A stretch of DNA of 64,000 bases, from NCBI GenBank assembly GCA_017656335.1, contig JACDOA010000001.1:372001-436000 (forward strand). Direction: 5' to 3'. The DNA comes from Thermosipho sp. (in: thermotogales) (GTDB lineage: Bacteria > Thermotogota > Thermotogae > Thermotogales > Fervidobacteriaceae). The position numbers were made by a program, and so were the translations under genes. This document shows positions 1 to 9,149 of this stretch, one piece after another. Position 1 is the stretch's first letter; the number at the start of each line of letters is the position of its first letter. The notes below the pieces were generated by a model. The model ran no database searches. It was not told where the DNA came from and worked only from the letters and a program-made list of their open reading frames with translations.

Positions 1-10
1 AATCTTTTTC

Positions 11-15
11 CCCCA
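11..15 (-). promoter_or_regulatory. Possible ribosome binding site of a gene past the left edge
   Basis: On the minus strand a GGGGGA run lies just after the stop of the fluoride channel gene and is followed by AAAAG and then the window edge. This looks like a Shine-Dalgarno site for the next minus-strand gene. The first 33 bases hold no other feature. Confidence 0.35.
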
Positions 16-33
16 GATATATTCTAAGTAATT

Positions 34-411
34 TCAAAAAACCTTCCCCCTTCCAAGTAGCATTCCAAAATAAGCAGCAAAAAATCCTAGAACTGTATTG
101 GCTAAAAAATAAATAATTCCCCTCAAAGGGGTTTCGATATATAAAGCCAAAGCTTCATAGGTAAAAGTTGAAAAAGTGGTAAAAGCTCCTAAAAACCCTG
201 TTCCAAAAAACAATAAAAAATTTGAAGAAATCTCAAATCTTTCCAAAGAAATAAAAAGAAGAAAACTAAGGAAAAATGCACCTGTAATATTTACAATAAC
301 TGTTCCCCAGGGAATATAACTAAAAGAAAAAGTGGAATTTACAAACTTAGAAATATAGTACCTTAACAAAGCACCTAAAGCCCCTCCAAAAGCAATTAAA
401 AACACCTTCAT
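34..411 (-). CDS. crcB: Fluoride efflux channel CrcB/FluC
   Basis: This 125-residue protein matches the CrcB/Fluc family, small dual-topology membrane channels that export fluoride from the cytoplasm. Four hydrophobic segments are visible. Family marks are the GGALGALLRYY start (9-19), the conserved Asn41 with Gly44 in NITGAFF, and TTFSTF followed by Glu86 (78-86), which contains the pore-lining Phe box. Length is normal. The ATG follows AAGGAGGAAACTTA. It is the last gene seen of the minus-strand rdgB-rlmH-prmA group. Many bacteria carry two crcB genes side by side, so the gene past the left edge could be a partner, but that cannot be seen here. Confidence 0.93.
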   Translation of the reverse strand: MKVFLIAFGGALGALLRYYISKFVNSTFSFSYIPWGTVIVNITGAFFLSFLLFISLERFEISSNFLLFFGTGFLGAFTTFSTFTYEALALYIETPLRGIIYFLANTVLGFFAAYFGMLLGRGKVF

Positions 412-423
412 TAAGTTTCCTCC

Positions 424-1008
424 TTAAATTTCTCTAACCTTAAAAAGAATTGAAAATAGTTTTCTAAAAGCCCTACTTCTGTGACTAATTTTCCTTTTTA
501 CTTCTTCTCCAAGCTCTCCAAAAGTTTTATCATATCCTTCAGGTATAAATATAGGATCATATCCAAAACCACCATTTCCTTTAATTTCATCAGCAATTTT
601 TCCTTCTATTACTCCTTCTGCTGAGATTAAAACACCTTCTATTGGATCATAGAAACTGGCAACACAAACAAATCGCGCGCTTCTATCATTTGCACCATTT
701 AATTTTTTTAAAATTTCTTTCATTTTTTCTTCATAACTTTTCCCTTCCAAAAAGCGTGCACTCATTACACCAGGAAATCCACCTAGATAATCAATTACCA
801 AACCAGAATCATCCGCAATTACTGGAGCTCCAAGTGTATTTCCGTAATAATATGATTTTTTAACAGAATTTTCCATAAAGGTTTTTCCATCTTCTTCAAC
901 ATCAATTTTCTTTGGTGATTGTTCTATTTCGATTTTTAAATCTCCTAATATTCTTCTAATTTCTTCAATCTTGTGATTATTGGTGGTTGCAACAAATATT
1001 TTTTTCAT
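424..1008 (-). CDS. rdgB: RdgB/HAM1 XTP/dITP diphosphatase
   Basis: House-cleaning nucleotidase that hydrolyses non-canonical purine triphosphates (XTP, dITP) to the monophosphate and pyrophosphate. It has the family signature TTNNHK near the N-terminus, DDSGL followed by [10 protein letters not shown] in the middle, GFGYDPIF, and SHRSRAF near the C-terminus. I place the start at 1008 (194 residues, [11 protein letters not shown]), not at an in-frame start 30 bases upstream, because AGGAGG sits 7 bases before this ATG and the family begins here. It lies 10 bases downstream of rlmH. Confidence 0.93.
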   Translation of the reverse strand: MKKIFVATTNNHKIEEIRRILGDLKIEIEQSPKKIDVEEDGKTFMENSVKKSYYYGNTLGAPVIADDSGLVIDYLGGFPGVMSARFLEGKSYEEKMKEILKKLNGANDRSARFVCVASFYDPIEGVLISAEGVIEGKIADEIKGNGGFGYDPIFIPEGYDKTFGELGEEVKRKISHRSRAFRKLFSILFKVREI

Positions 1009-1018
1009 GTAATACCTC

Positions 1019-1477
1019 CTAATAATGGTATTTTTCATTATTAATTATTTTAAAGCCTCTAAAGATCTGCTCTAAAACCAAAATTAAAGCCAACTCATGA
1101 GTAAATGTTAATTTTGAAAGTGAAATTCTATCTTTTGATTTATCAATTAATGTTTTATCTATTCCAAGAGGTCCACCAATTACTATATTTAATTCTCCTT
1201 TCAATTTTTGATTTTCTAGAAACATTGAAAATTCATAGCTATCTAATTTTTTACCATGTAAATCAATCAAATAAAACTCTTTCCCATTCAATTTTCTTAA
1301 TATTTCTTCGGCTTCTTTTTTAAGTATAACTTCCTTTGATATTCTGTTTAGATCTCCACCTAATTTAGTAAAATTTACTCTTATTTTTGCAAATCTTTTT
1401 ATTTTATCTAAATAAAAATCATATGCACCCAAAAGGTGCCTTGAAAGTTTACCGGGTATGTAAATTTCAATTTTCAT
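1019..1477 (-). CDS. rlmH: RlmH, 23S rRNA (pseudouridine1915-N3)-methyltransferase
   Basis: SPOUT-class methyltransferase of about 152 residues that methylates pseudouridine 1915 in helix 69 of 23S rRNA on the assembled 70S ribosome. The C-terminal family block is present: IGGPLG, then [12 protein letters not shown], then [10 protein letters not shown] and a terminal YHY. The usual Arg in the H-x-L-x-R segment is replaced (THELALIL), and the chain ends YHY rather than YHR, so it is somewhat diverged. The ATG at 1477 ([10 protein letters not shown]) follows GAGGAG; the frame stays open 27 bases further upstream. It overlaps the DUF501 gene by 11 bases. Confidence 0.85.
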   Translation of the reverse strand: MKIEIYIPGKLSRHLLGAYDFYLDKIKRFAKIRVNFTKLGGDLNRISKEVILKKEAEEILRKLNGKEFYLIDLHGKKLDSYEFSMFLENQKLKGELNIVIGGPLGIDKTLIDKSKDRISLSKLTFTHELALILVLEQIFRGFKIINNEKYHY

Positions 1478-2018
1478 GTCGAATCTCCTCAATAAATTTT
1501 GCACAATATTTATCTTTACAATTTAAATTTCCAATCAAATTCACAACTTCTTCCCCTATTGGATTATCAATTCCTGATAAATAATCTGCAACATGCAAAT
1601 GTAAACATTTTACTTTTGTCCAATCTTTAACTCCACCTGTACCAACATTAAGTAATTGTTTTCTCCATTGTTCAAAATTTTTAATTTCTTGAACTTCATC
1701 AAATAATTTATCTCTTTTAATAACTATTTCCTGATGTGCTTTGAAAACTTTTAATCTAAATTTTTCGTCATTTTTAATCTTTCCTTCAAAATATTTGATA
1801 TATCCCTTTTCTTCAAGTCTTGAAATTTCTTTAATCAAAAATGGGCAAGTTAAATAATGAATAGTTGGAAACGGCTTTCCTTCTTTTATGGGCAAGCTCT
1901 CTATAACTACTGGGAAATTATAAATACAAAAATAGGCAACTTTATAGAAATTTGTTGCCTTAGTTCCAAGTTGCTTATTTATTATCTTTTTTAAAACTTT
2001 ATCACTATTGAACTCCAT
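1467..2018 (-). CDS. DUF501 family protein
   Basis: A 183-residue soluble protein of the DUF501 family, whose function is unknown. The family mark is the segment [14 protein letters not shown] at about residues 46-59, followed by an [11 protein letters not shown] helix, and, near the C-terminus, [22 protein letters not shown]. The Cys and His residues (CLHLH and a late C-x4-C) could bind a metal, but that is a guess. It is coupled with prmA upstream (28-base overlap) and rlmH downstream, so it probably shares their transcript. Confidence 0.82.
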   Translation of the reverse strand: MEFNSDKVLKKIINKQLGTKATNFYKVAYFCIYNFPVVIESLPIKEGKPFPTIHYLTCPFLIKEISRLEEKGYIKYFEGKIKNDEKFRLKVFKAHQEIVIKRDKLFDEVQEIKNFEQWRKQLLNVGTGGVKDWTKVKCLHLHVADYLSGIDNPIGEEVVNLIGNLNCKDKYCAKFIEEIRHEN

Positions 2019-2788
2019 TCCCCTTTCCTCCGATGGTCAACAATATCAAAATCCTTAAACAGGTCGAGTTTTGAATTAATTATACCAGATAAAATGACCA
2101 ACCCATCTTTTTTTAAAAATTTTTCAATATCATTAAGTGCTTCAATTAAAACTTCAGCAATTATATTTGAAACAATTATATCGAATTTACCTTCAACTTT
2201 TTCTAATAAGTTAGATTCTCTTATTTCTACGTTATCAACTTCGTTTAATTCAAGATTTTCTTGAGCAACTTCCACTGCAATTTTGTCATTATCAACACCA
2301 AGTACATAAGAAGCTCCAAGTTTTCTTGATAATATACTTAAAATTCCACTTCCACACCCCAAATCTAGTACACTCATACCCGGTTTTAAATAATTCTTTA
2401 AAAATTCTGCAGCTAATTTTGTTGTCGCATGCAATCCCGTCCCAAAAGCAAGCCCAGGTATTATTCTAATAACATATTCAGCATCTATATTATGATGATC
2501 AGGATCTACATATACTCCATCAATAAATTCAAAAGGTTTTGTAATTATATTTTTTATCCAGTCATCCGAAGAAGTAGTTCTTTGTTCTATAAAACTTAAC
2601 TTAAAAGGAAGATTTTTTTCTATAAAAGCAATTTTTTTCAATTCATCAGAGACTAAAACCAAAAATTTTCCTTCGTCATTCTCCAAAAAATAAAAATTAT
2701 TAAAATTTAAATCATACAAAAAATCAGAAATTTCTTCAAAATTTTCTTCTGTCTTATAAACTTTTTCATAGAACAACTTGGACGGCAA
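1991..2788 (-). CDS. prmA: PrmA, ribosomal protein L11 methyltransferase
   Basis: SAM-dependent methyltransferase that trimethylates ribosomal protein L11. The 265-residue chain has a short N-terminal L11-binding region and then a class I methyltransferase domain: AFGTGLHATT (near 112), VLDLGCGSGILS (near 138), the acidic strand end VLGVDND, and SNIIAEVL in the place of the NPPF-type motif. The start is a TTG at 2788 (reading LPSKLF) after GGTGGTGAATAAAA. It sits 2 bases after the M23 peptidase gene. Confidence 0.93.
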   Translation of the reverse strand: MPSKLFYEKVYKTEENFEEISDFLYDLNFNNFYFLENDEGKFLVLVSDELKKIAFIEKNLPFKLSFIEQRTTSSDDWIKNIITKPFEFIDGVYVDPDHHNIDAEYVIRIIPGLAFGTGLHATTKLAAEFLKNYLKPGMSVLDLGCGSGILSILSRKLGASYVLGVDNDKIAVEVAQENLELNEVDNVEIRESNLLEKVEGKFDIIVSNIIAEVLIEALNDIEKFLKKDGLVILSGIINSKLDLFKDFDIVDHRRKGEWSSIVIKF

Positions 2789-2790
2789 TT

Positions 2791-3609
2791 TTATTCACCA
2801 CCAACATATATATTATCACTTTTTAAAACGTACATTCTATTATATGAAGGTAAAAAAGCCACCGGATTAGTATGATTTCCATTAATTCTGACTTCAAAAT
2901 GAAGATGAGGACCTGTACTTACACCCGTAGAACCGACTCTTCCAATTAACTCTCCTTTTGATAACGTTTGTCCTTTGTAGACACAAACTTTTGACATATG
3001 TCCATATACAATTTCATACTTTCCATAATCAACAATAACAGCTAAACCATAGCCACCGTATTGCCCTGCAAGTTCAACTACACCCTCAGTTGCGGAAAAA
3101 ATAGGAGTACCTTCCGGAGCTGCTAAATCAACGCCTGTATGAAAAGACATTTTATGATAAATAGGATGCTCTCTCCATCCATATGTAGAAGTTAATCTAC
3201 CAAAAACTGGCCAGATAAAATCCTTATCATATACATTAAATGCTAAACCAATTCTACTTGTAGGAACAAATAATTTCTGCCCAACATAAATATAATTATT
3301 ACTCAAATTATTTGCAGACTTAATTACTTCAATTGTAGTAAAAAATCTTAAGGAGATATCATATAATGTATCTCCTTGCTTCACTTCATACAATATCCCT
3401 TCGGGTTGAGGGATCTTTAAAACTTGACCAATTTTCAGATTGTAAGGTTCAATATCATTCCAATCAAGTATCGTAGAAGGGGACAATGAAAACTTTTTTG
3501 ATAGCATGTATAACGTATCACCGGGCTGAATATAATAATTAATTACATAGTAATTACCAAAATAAATAAAACTCACCAAAATAAAAAAGATAAAAAAGAT
3601 CTTTTTCAT
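2791..3609 (-). CDS. LysM/M23 cell-wall endopeptidase
   Basis: A 272-residue exported murein hydrolase. Residues 1-24 are a hydrophobic signal or anchor segment. Two LysM repeats follow (about 26-68 and 73-116, each starting with a QPGDTL/KQGDTL motif). The C-terminal LytM/M23 domain keeps its zinc residues: H157 and D161 in HTGVD, H204, and the HLH at 235-237. The domain order LysM-LysM-M23 is that of NlpD/EnvC-like or DL-endopeptidase proteins involved in wall growth and cell separation. All catalytic residues are present, so it is probably active rather than only an activator. It leads the minus-strand operon towards prmA. Confidence 0.92.
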   Translation of the reverse strand: MKKIFFIFFILVSFIYFGNYYVINYYIQPGDTLYMLSKKFSLSPSTILDWNDIEPYNLKIGQVLKIPQPEGILYEVKQGDTLYDISLRFFTTIEVIKSANNLSNNYIYVGQKLFVPTSRIGLAFNVYDKDFIWPVFGRLTSTYGWREHPIYHKMSFHTGVDLAAPEGTPIFSATEGVVELAGQYGGYGLAVIVDYGKYEIVYGHMSKVCVYKGQTLSKGELIGRVGSTGVSTGPHLHFEVRINGNHTNPVAFLPSYNRMYVLKSDNIYVGGE

Positions 3610-3678
3610 TTAAACACTCCTTAGAAAAAATTTGGCAAAATAATTTTACCATATTAAAATTAAGATATGCAAATTAAT

Positions 3679-3711
3679 TTATAACAAAATATTAAACTTT
3701 ATTTGTTATAA
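3679..3711. promoter_or_regulatory. Perfect dyad in divergent control region
   Basis: TTATAACAAA at 3679-3688 and its exact reverse complement TTTGTTATAA at 3702-3711 form a 10-bp inverted repeat with a 13-base spacer. The right arm contains TATAAT (3707-3712), which can serve as a -10 box for the plus-strand small gene, and the left arm contains a mirrored TATAAA facing the M23 gene. This could be an operator or simply two opposed -10 elements. The rest of 3610-3751 shows nothing else. Confidence 0.5.
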
Positions 3712-3751
3712 TTAACTTTAGGATGGATAAAATGCAATTGGAGGGATTCAA

Positions 3752-4072
3752 ATAAGAAAAATAATCATAATTGTATTCATTATCTCTCTTCTTACAACTA
3801 TTTTTTCTTTTAAACTTCCTTTTGACAAATATTTACATTTAAATGCAAGTTTAATCATCACTTCATTTTTTTCACCAATTTTAGGTGAATGCTCAAAGCC
3901 TTTCACTTTATCAATCGGCATTGGAAAAGAAATATATGATTATGTTTCTAAAAAAGGTACATGTGAATTTTACGACCTTTTAGCGGATATTTATGGGATT
4001 TTCTTAATAAATGAATTCAAGCTCGATTTTGAAAATTCAAAAATCGCTATAGCTTTTAGCTTGGTTTTTTAA
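3752..4072 (+). CDS. Small exported DUF2279/YfiM-like protein, probable ATA start
   Basis: An uninterrupted 106-codon frame with no ATG, GTG or usable TTG at its 5' end. A strong GGAGGG (3740-3745) lies 6 bases before ATA at 3752, and in-frame stops exclude anything earlier than 3731. The predicted protein begins IRKIIIIVFIISLLTTIFSFKL, a typical signal peptide, and then has a hydrophobic segment, SIGIGKEIYDYVSKKG and DLLADIYGIFL. The GIGKE-x2-D and DL-x-AD-x-G spacing resembles YfiM/DUF2279 outer-membrane-associated proteins. I infer the family from memory of this pattern. The 3' end overlaps the convergent MFS gene by 17 bases. Confidence 0.6.
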   Translation: MRKIIIIVFIISLLTTIFSFKLPFDKYLHLNASLIITSFFSPILGECSKPFTLSIGIGKEIYDYVSKKGTCEFYDLLADIYGIFLINEFKLDFENSKIAIAFSLVF

Positions 4073-5246
4073 AGAAATTATTTTCGTTTAGCTTTTTTAA
4101 AAATAGAATTTGAACCAAAAAAATTATAAGGCTCAAAATAATTCCCATTACTCCAAGTCCTATAATCCCTTCAAAAATATCTGAAAATACTCCCCCTATT
4201 AATGGGCCAAAACCAAATAACATCCCAATTGTGGCCTCATGAAATCCTCCTTGTTTCCCTTGATCATTTTCCTGAGTAGTCAAACCATAGTAAATCGCAA
4301 ATGTATAAGGTATAGCATAACACATTCCACCTAAAAATGAAATCAAAGCAAACAAAAATAAATTCATTTTCGCAAACATTAACATTGAAGTTAAAGGCAA
4401 AACAAATAGGAAAAGGAAAGAAATTTTAGGATTATTCACCCAAATTTTCAATTTTCCCATAATCAAAAAAGTTAAAAAAACTGATATATTAGCAAACACT
4501 ATAACAAATCCACTAATTTTCAAAGGAAATCCAGAAACATTTATCAATTTTGGAAACAACGAAAGTATTGCTGTATAAATTAAACCTGAAAAAAAGAGTG
4601 TTATTCTGTACACCAATCTATACAATTTTATGTTGCTATAATCAATATGAACCAATTCAGAATATAGAGTTTTTTTAGGTTGAAAAATAATTTTTTCACC
4701 ATGCTTTTTAAAATCACGAAAAACAAAAGAACTTGATAAAAGGTTTAGTACAAAACCAAAGATAAAAATCAACTGTGGCATCTTAACCGTTAAAAATGGT
4801 CCAAAAGCCATTCCAAAAATATTACCCAAACTCCATGACAAATTAAACCTTATAATAGTTTTAGAATGATCAATGTTCAATAAATTCTCATTTCTAGCAA
4901 TTAAACCTTCAATTTGAGGAAAAAAGCTTCCAAAAAATAAATTAGCAGCAATAGCAAAAACAAAAAGAAATGCAATTCCACCGAAATTTGAAAAAATCAA
5001 TATCAAAACTGAAAAAATCAACATTTCCAATATTAAAAATTTTTTATGACCAATTTTATCTCCAATATGACCAAAAGTTAAACTTCCAGTAATATAAGAA
5101 GCAGCCCCAAAGAAGTTTATCAAACCAATCATAGAGTATGAAAGTCCAAGTTTTGCAGCACTTGAATTAATAAAGGATGAAATTAAATACGCTAATATTG
5201 AATAAACAAAAGAAAAAAGATGATAAACATGAAACACTTTATTCAC
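4056..5246 (-). CDS. MFS transporter
   Basis: A 396-residue polytopic membrane protein with about 12 hydrophobic segments and a central basic loop (near residues 175-200), the layout of the major facilitator superfamily. The loop between segments 2 and 3 reads GHIGDKIGHKKFLI, a good match to MFS motif A (G-x3-D-x2-G-x-[RK]-[RK]). The second half keeps GGFHEATIGMLFGFGPLIGG. The substrate cannot be told from sequence. The start is a GTG at 5246, directly behind GAAAGG; a second GTG at 5237 has better spacing and could be the true start. It lies downstream of the tRNA terminator, so it needs its own promoter. Confidence 0.85.
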   Translation of the reverse strand: MNKVFHVYHLFSFVYSILAYLISSFINSSAAKLGLSYSMIGLINFFGAASYITGSLTFGHIGDKIGHKKFLILEMLIFSVLILIFSNFGGIAFLFVFAIAANLFFGSFFPQIEGLIARNENLLNIDHSKTIIRFNLSWSLGNIFGMAFGPFLTVKMPQLIFIFGFVLNLLSSSFVFRDFKKHGEKIIFQPKKTLYSELVHIDYSNIKLYRLVYRITLFFSGLIYTAILSLFPKLINVSGFPLKISGFVIVFANISVFLTFLIMGKLKIWVNNPKISFLFLFVLPLTSMLMFAKMNLFLFALISFLGGMCYAIPYTFAIYYGLTTQENDQGKQGGFHEATIGMLFGFGPLIGGVFSDIFEGIIGLGVMGIILSLIIFLVQILFLKKLNENNFFKKPS

Positions 5247-5265
5247 CCTTTCAATGCAGTTATAT

Positions 5266-5291
5266 AAAAAGGAGCGGAATTAATCCGCTCC
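5266..5291 (-). terminator. Rho-independent terminator of the tRNA pair
   Basis: GGAGCGGA (5271-5278) pairs with TCCGCTCC (5284-5291) around a 5-base loop. On the minus strand the stem is followed by a T5 run (5266-5270). It lies 7 bases past the CCA end of the initiator tRNA. Confidence 0.9.
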
Positions 5292-5297
5292 TACTTC

Positions 5298-5374
<77 letters not shown>

Positions 5375-5415
5375 CCGTATAATTCTATATAACCCTTAAA
5401 CTTATTATTTTCAAG

Positions 5416-5505
5416 TGGTGCCGGGGATCGGACTCGAACCGACACGGAGGTGTAACCCCCAGCGGATTTTAAGTCCGCTGCGTCTCCCAATTCCGCCACC
5501 CCGGC
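5416..5505 (-). tRNA. tRNA-Leu (UAA)
   Basis: A 90-base class II tRNA with a long variable arm, reading UUA codons. The anticodon stem GCGGA/TCCGC encloses CTTAAAA, so the anticodon is TAA. The acceptor stem GCCGGGG pairs with CCCCGGC, the discriminator is A73, and CCA is encoded. The variable arm is GGGGGTTACACCTCC. It is the first gene of the two-tRNA unit. Confidence 0.96.
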
Positions 5506-5518
5506 GCCATCGTTTTAA

Positions 5519-5546
5519 ATTCTACCATAAAATCCTATTTAGTCAA
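5519..5546 (-). promoter_or_regulatory. Promoter of the tRNA-Leu/tRNA-fMet unit
   Basis: On the minus strand TTGACT (5541-5546), a 16-base spacer and TAGAAT (5519-5524) give a near-consensus sigma-70-type promoter. The -10 box ends 13 bases before the first base of tRNA-Leu, which fits a short leader to be trimmed by RNase P. Confidence 0.8.
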
Positions 5547-5553
5547 TATCCTT

Positions 5554-6954
5554 TTACGAATATATTTTTAAAATTAGTTTTTTAATTTCCTCTTCACTCA
5601 AAATATTGTATAAATATTGTTTTTGAGAATATTTATAACTTTCAAAATGAAATTTCACTTTTTGAAGATTTGTTTTCATCCACTTAATTATGCTATTATA
5701 TTGCCTTGCATCAATAAAAGTTTTCCCATAAAAAGGAGTTCCTTTTTTTGGAATTAAGGGATTAACGCTCAATGAAATATTTGAATAACCCATCTTCTTT
5801 ACCTTTATGATAAAATTTCTCAATTCTTCGTAATCATCCCATTCTTCTTCATCAAAACCAACAATATAATAAAATTTAATGCTTTTAAATTCATTTTTTC
5901 TTCCAAGCTCCAAGGCATTAAATAAGTCTTCTTCAGAAATATCTTTATTTATTCTGTTTCTAATTTTTTGAGAAACCCCTTCAGGAGCTATTGTAAAAGT
6001 ATTTTGACCACTTTTCTTTATTAATTTTAAAAGTCTATTAGTTATTCCATCTGCCCTCATTGAAGAAACAGAAAAATTTATATTGTATTTTTCTAAAATT
6101 TCTAAAAGTTGATCTAACCATGGATAATCGGTAATTGTAGCACTAATAATACCTATTGAATTTTTTTCTTCTTTTAAAAAAGCTTCAATAACTGGAGGAG
6201 ATACAAATTTTACGGGTTTTTTAGTGTGTCCCATGACGCAAAAAGAACATCTTCTAATACAACCTCTACCAATCTCAATAAGTCTTTTATTCTTAAATTC
6301 AGAATAAGGAGTTATAAAGTGAGAAACAGGAAATTTTTGACTTATATCAAAATTTTTTAAATTCAATTTTGTCAATGACTTTTTTCTATTTGTTATTACA
6401 TTTTCTAATGTTTCAAAATACTCCATCCCTTTCTCTTTATCCTTTTTTAAAATTTTAATTCCTTCAGAGATAGCATCTACATTGTATTCTAGATCACCAA
6501 CAACTACTATATCTGCTATGGGTTTTACAAGTTCCAAATTGAAAAATGTTATTGGACCTCCAATGATTATTGTTGGATATTCATTTCCTCTTAATTCTCC
6601 TAGAGGAGGAATGCCCAATTTTTTAAGAATATTAATTATGTTTTCTAAATCTAATTCAAAATGGAATGAAAACATAAGCACTCTAAATTGATCCAATGGT
6701 GTAAAAGATTCAATTGAATAAAATTTTGTAAACCATTTCTCATAAAAGAACCTTTCGACTGCTAAATTCTGTTCCCAAAACAATTGTTGAACCCAACTCC
6801 ATGCTAAAGAAGCAGAAGCAACTTTATAATTATTCGGAAAAATTAAGGCAACCTCCTGGTTGCCTTTAAATTCCGAAAATCTCTTTTCAGAATCACTAAG
6901 TTTTTTAATATACGAAAATTCCTTAAAATCTCTGGTTCTACGTGGTCTTCTCAA
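5554..6954 (-). CDS. Radical SAM protein with N-terminal B12-binding-like region
   Basis: With the start at TTG 6954 this is a 466-residue protein. C232, C236 and C239 in GCIRRCSFC form the CxxxCxxC cluster that binds the [4Fe-4S] of radical SAM enzymes. The preceding 200 residues resemble a degenerate cobalamin-binding fold (VALIFPNNYKVAS, TIIIGGPITFFN, IVVVGDLE). The later part has FTIAPEGVSQKIRNRINKD and a YYIVGFDEEE strand typical of the YgiQ/TIGR03960-like group. The substrate is unknown. TTG 6954 lies 7 bases after AGGAGG and overlaps the upstream hotdog gene by 17 bases; an in-frame start 60 bases earlier has no ribosome binding site and would add residues without family support. Confidence 0.85.
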   Translation of the reverse strand: MRRPRRTRDFKEFSYIKKLSDSEKRFSEFKGNQEVALIFPNNYKVASASLAWSWVQQLFWEQNLAVERFFYEKWFTKFYSIESFTPLDQFRVLMFSFHFELDLENIINILKKLGIPPLGELRGNEYPTIIIGGPITFFNLELVKPIADIVVVGDLEYNVDAISEGIKILKKDKEKGMEYFETLENVITNRKKSLTKLNLKNFDISQKFPVSHFITPYSEFKNKRLIEIGRGCIRRCSFCVMGHTKKPVKFVSPPVIEAFLKEEKNSIGIISATITDYPWLDQLLEILEKYNINFSVSSMRADGITNRLLKLIKKSGQNTFTIAPEGVSQKIRNRINKDISEEDLFNALELGRKNEFKSIKFYYIVGFDEEEWDDYEELRNFIIKVKKMGYSNISLSVNPLIPKKGTPFYGKTFIDARQYNSIIKWMKTNLQKVKFHFESYKYSQKQYLYNILSEEEIKKLILKIYS

Positions 6955-7342
6955 TTGCTTTCCTCCTGAGATAATCTTTTGAAACAATAATCCTTGTAAA
7001 TTCAATCTCAGCAATCTTCTTATTTTCCCTTGTTATTAATCCATAAAATTTTATCTTATTTCCTTCAACTTTAGTTACTCTTACTCCAATAACAACGGTC
7101 TCTCCAATAACACATACATCAAGATGTCTTATTGATGCTTCAGTTATAACGGAAGTTAAATCATTTGGCAAAACATCTTCTAACATTTTTGAAGTAATTC
7201 TAAAAGTAATTTTCAGTAAGCCTGTTGTTGAAACAAAATGCAAAGGAAGCATTTCATCACTTTCATCCCATATTAATGTTTCATCTAAATAATAATCAAT
7301 CGTCTTGCTCAGACCTTCTATGTTCCTCCACATTACCTTCAT
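6938..7342 (-). CDS. Hotdog-fold thioesterase-like protein
   Basis: A 134-residue protein that looks like a single hotdog domain of the fluoroacetyl-CoA thioesterase (FlK)-like type: a short N-terminal strand, the helix region ITSKMLEDVLPNDLTSVITEASIRHLD, then strands GETVVIGVRVTKVEGNKIKFYGLITRENKKIAEIEFTRIIV. The substrate is not predictable. It overlaps the 3' end of ftsH by 47 bases, so translation is probably coupled. Two starts are possible, ATG 7342 and ATG 7333; the first has AAGGAG directly adjacent, so the second may be used. Confidence 0.75.
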   Translation of the reverse strand: MKVMWRNIEGLSKTIDYYLDETLIWDESDEMLPLHFVSTTGLLKITFRITSKMLEDVLPNDLTSVITEASIRHLDVCVIGETVVIGVRVTKVEGNKIKFYGLITRENKKIAEIEFTRIIVSKDYLRRKAIEKTT

Positions 7343-9149
7343 CTCCTTTAAGGAGTTCTCTTAATTCTTCACCACTTATTTCCTCTTTTTCCAGTAAAAT
7401 CTTCGCAAGTTCGTCTAATTTTTTACGTCTTTTTATTAAAATTTCTTTTGCTTTGTTGTAGCATGAATTAACAATATTTTGAACTTCACTATCGATTAAT
7501 TTGGCGATTTCTTCACTGTAATTTCTCATTCTTGTTATTTCTTTACCCAAGAAAATTTCTTGTTCTGATTTCCCCCAAGATAATGGTCCAAAATTATCAC
7601 TCATTCCAAGTTCACAAACCATTTTTCTAGCCATTTCAGTAGCTCTTTCAATATCGTTGGCTGCACCACTTGTTACGTCTCCAAATACTAATTCTTCCGC
7701 AGCTCTTCCACCAAGAAGTGCTGTTATATTATCTAATAATTCATTTTTACTAATTAAGTATTTATCTTCAACTGGCAAATGAAGAGTAAATCCTAATGCA
7801 CTATGACCCCTAGGAACAATAGATACCTTATGAACTGGATCCGAATTTGGAAGAGCAGTTCCTACAATGGCGTGTCCTAATTCGTGATATGCTACAATTT
7901 CTTTCTGCTTTTGTGATATAATTCTAGATTTTCTCGCTGGACCAGCAATTACCCTATCAATGGCTTCCTCAAAATCAGACATCTTCATTTTATCTCTACC
8001 ATCTTTTGCTGCTAAAAGTGCTGCTTCATTAATCAAATTTTCTAAATCAGCACCAACAAAACCTGTTGTCCTTTTTGCCAAAACTTTGACATCTACATCA
8101 TCATCAATTGGTTTACCTCTTAAATGAATCTTTAAAATTTCCTCTCTACCTTTCACATCTGGCGGATCTACAACAACTTTTTTATCAAAACGCCCAGGTC
8201 TCAAAAGAGCTGGATCTAATATATCAGGTCTATTTGTTGCTGCCATAACAATAATTCCTTCCCTTACATCAAATCCATCCATTTCTACCAATAATTGGTT
8301 TAACGTTTGTTCACGCTCATCATGACCGCCGCCAAGACCTGCACCTCTGTGTCTTCCTACAGCATCTATTTCATCAATAAATACGATACATGGTGCATTA
8401 GCTTTAGCCTGATTAAATAAATCTCTAACCCGGGCCGCACCAACACCAACGAACAATTCTACAAAATCGGAACCACTTATGTGGAAAAAAGGAACATTTG
8501 CTTCTCCTGCAACAGCTCTAGCAAGTAACGTTTTACCAGTACCAGGAGGCCCTACCAAAAGAACTCCTTTAGGCATTCTTGCGCCTATTTTATTAAATTT
8601 ACTAGGATTTTTTAAAAAGTCAACAATTTCTTGTAGCTCCTCTACAGCCTCATCAACACCCGCGACATCCTTAAATGTAACTCGTTTTTTTCCAGGTACT
8701 ACTTTTTCAGCTCTACTTTTTGTAAAACTAAAAGCCTGATTATTTCCACGACCAAGTCCTCTGATTAAAAAGCCAAACATGAAAAGCATTAAGACAAAAA
8801 ATAATAAGTTACCTACAATATTTACCCAGAAGGAGCTATCTACTCCTTTTTCTCCACCAACTCTAATACCTTTGTCAACCAAATTATTAATTAATTCCAT
8901 ATCATATTTTACCCAAGGTGCATAAACATTATATTTTCGACCTGAAATCGTCGTTAAAACAATATTTCCATCGTCTTTAATAGTAATTTCAGCTATATCA
9001 GACGTATCTGATTCTACTCTTTTTATAAAATCGCTATAATACATCGTGGTAGTAGTTGAATTGTTATTGAAAAAAACACTCTCAAAAATCCAAAAAAGTG
9101 ATAGGACGATTAAAAGTCCGATTATTATAGATCCAATTCCTTTATTCAA
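7296..9149 (-). CDS. ftsH: FtsH ATP-dependent membrane zinc protease
   Basis: Hexameric membrane-anchored AAA+ protease that degrades misassembled membrane proteins and short-lived regulators. In 617 residues: first membrane segment 5-24, extracytoplasmic domain to about 108, second membrane segment 109-130, AAA domain with Walker A GPPGTGKT (200-207), Walker [11 protein letters not shown] (256-264), second region of homology [18 protein letters not shown] (304-321), and the zinc motif HELGH (422-426). The start is TTG 9149 after AAAGGAGG. It overlaps the end of tilS by 4 bases, the common tilS-ftsH order. Confidence 0.98.
   Translation of the reverse strand: MNKGIGSIIIGLLIVLSLFWIFESVFFNNNSTTTTMYYSDFIKRVESDTSDIAEITIKDDGNIVLTTISGRKYNVYAPWVKYDMELINNLVDKGIRVGGEKGVDSSFWVNIVGNLLFFVLMLFMFGFLIRGLGRGNNQAFSFTKSRAEKVVPGKKRVTFKDVAGVDEAVEELQEIVDFLKNPSKFNKIGARMPKGVLLVGPPGTGKTLLARAVAGEANVPFFHISGSDFVELFVGVGAARVRDLFNQAKANAPCIVFIDEIDAVGRHRGAGLGGGHDEREQTLNQLLVEMDGFDVREGIIVMAATNRPDILDPALLRPGRFDKKVVVDPPDVKGREEILKIHLRGKPIDDDVDVKVLAKRTTGFVGADLENLINEAALLAAKDGRDKMKMSDFEEAIDRVIAGPARKSRIISQKQKEIVAYHELGHAIVGTALPNSDPVHKVSIVPRGHSALGFTLHLPVEDKYLISKNELLDNITALLGGRAAEELVFGDVTSGAANDIERATEMARKMVCELGMSDNFGPLSWGKSEQEIFLGKEITRMRNYSEEIAKLIDSEVQNIVNSCYNKAKEILIKRRKKLDELAKILLEKEEISGEELRELLKGDEGNVEEHRRSEQDD

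Noticed and set aside
424-1038. Upstream in-frame start of rdgB at 1038
   Set aside because: AGGAGG sits before ATG 1008 and the conserved family start is there.
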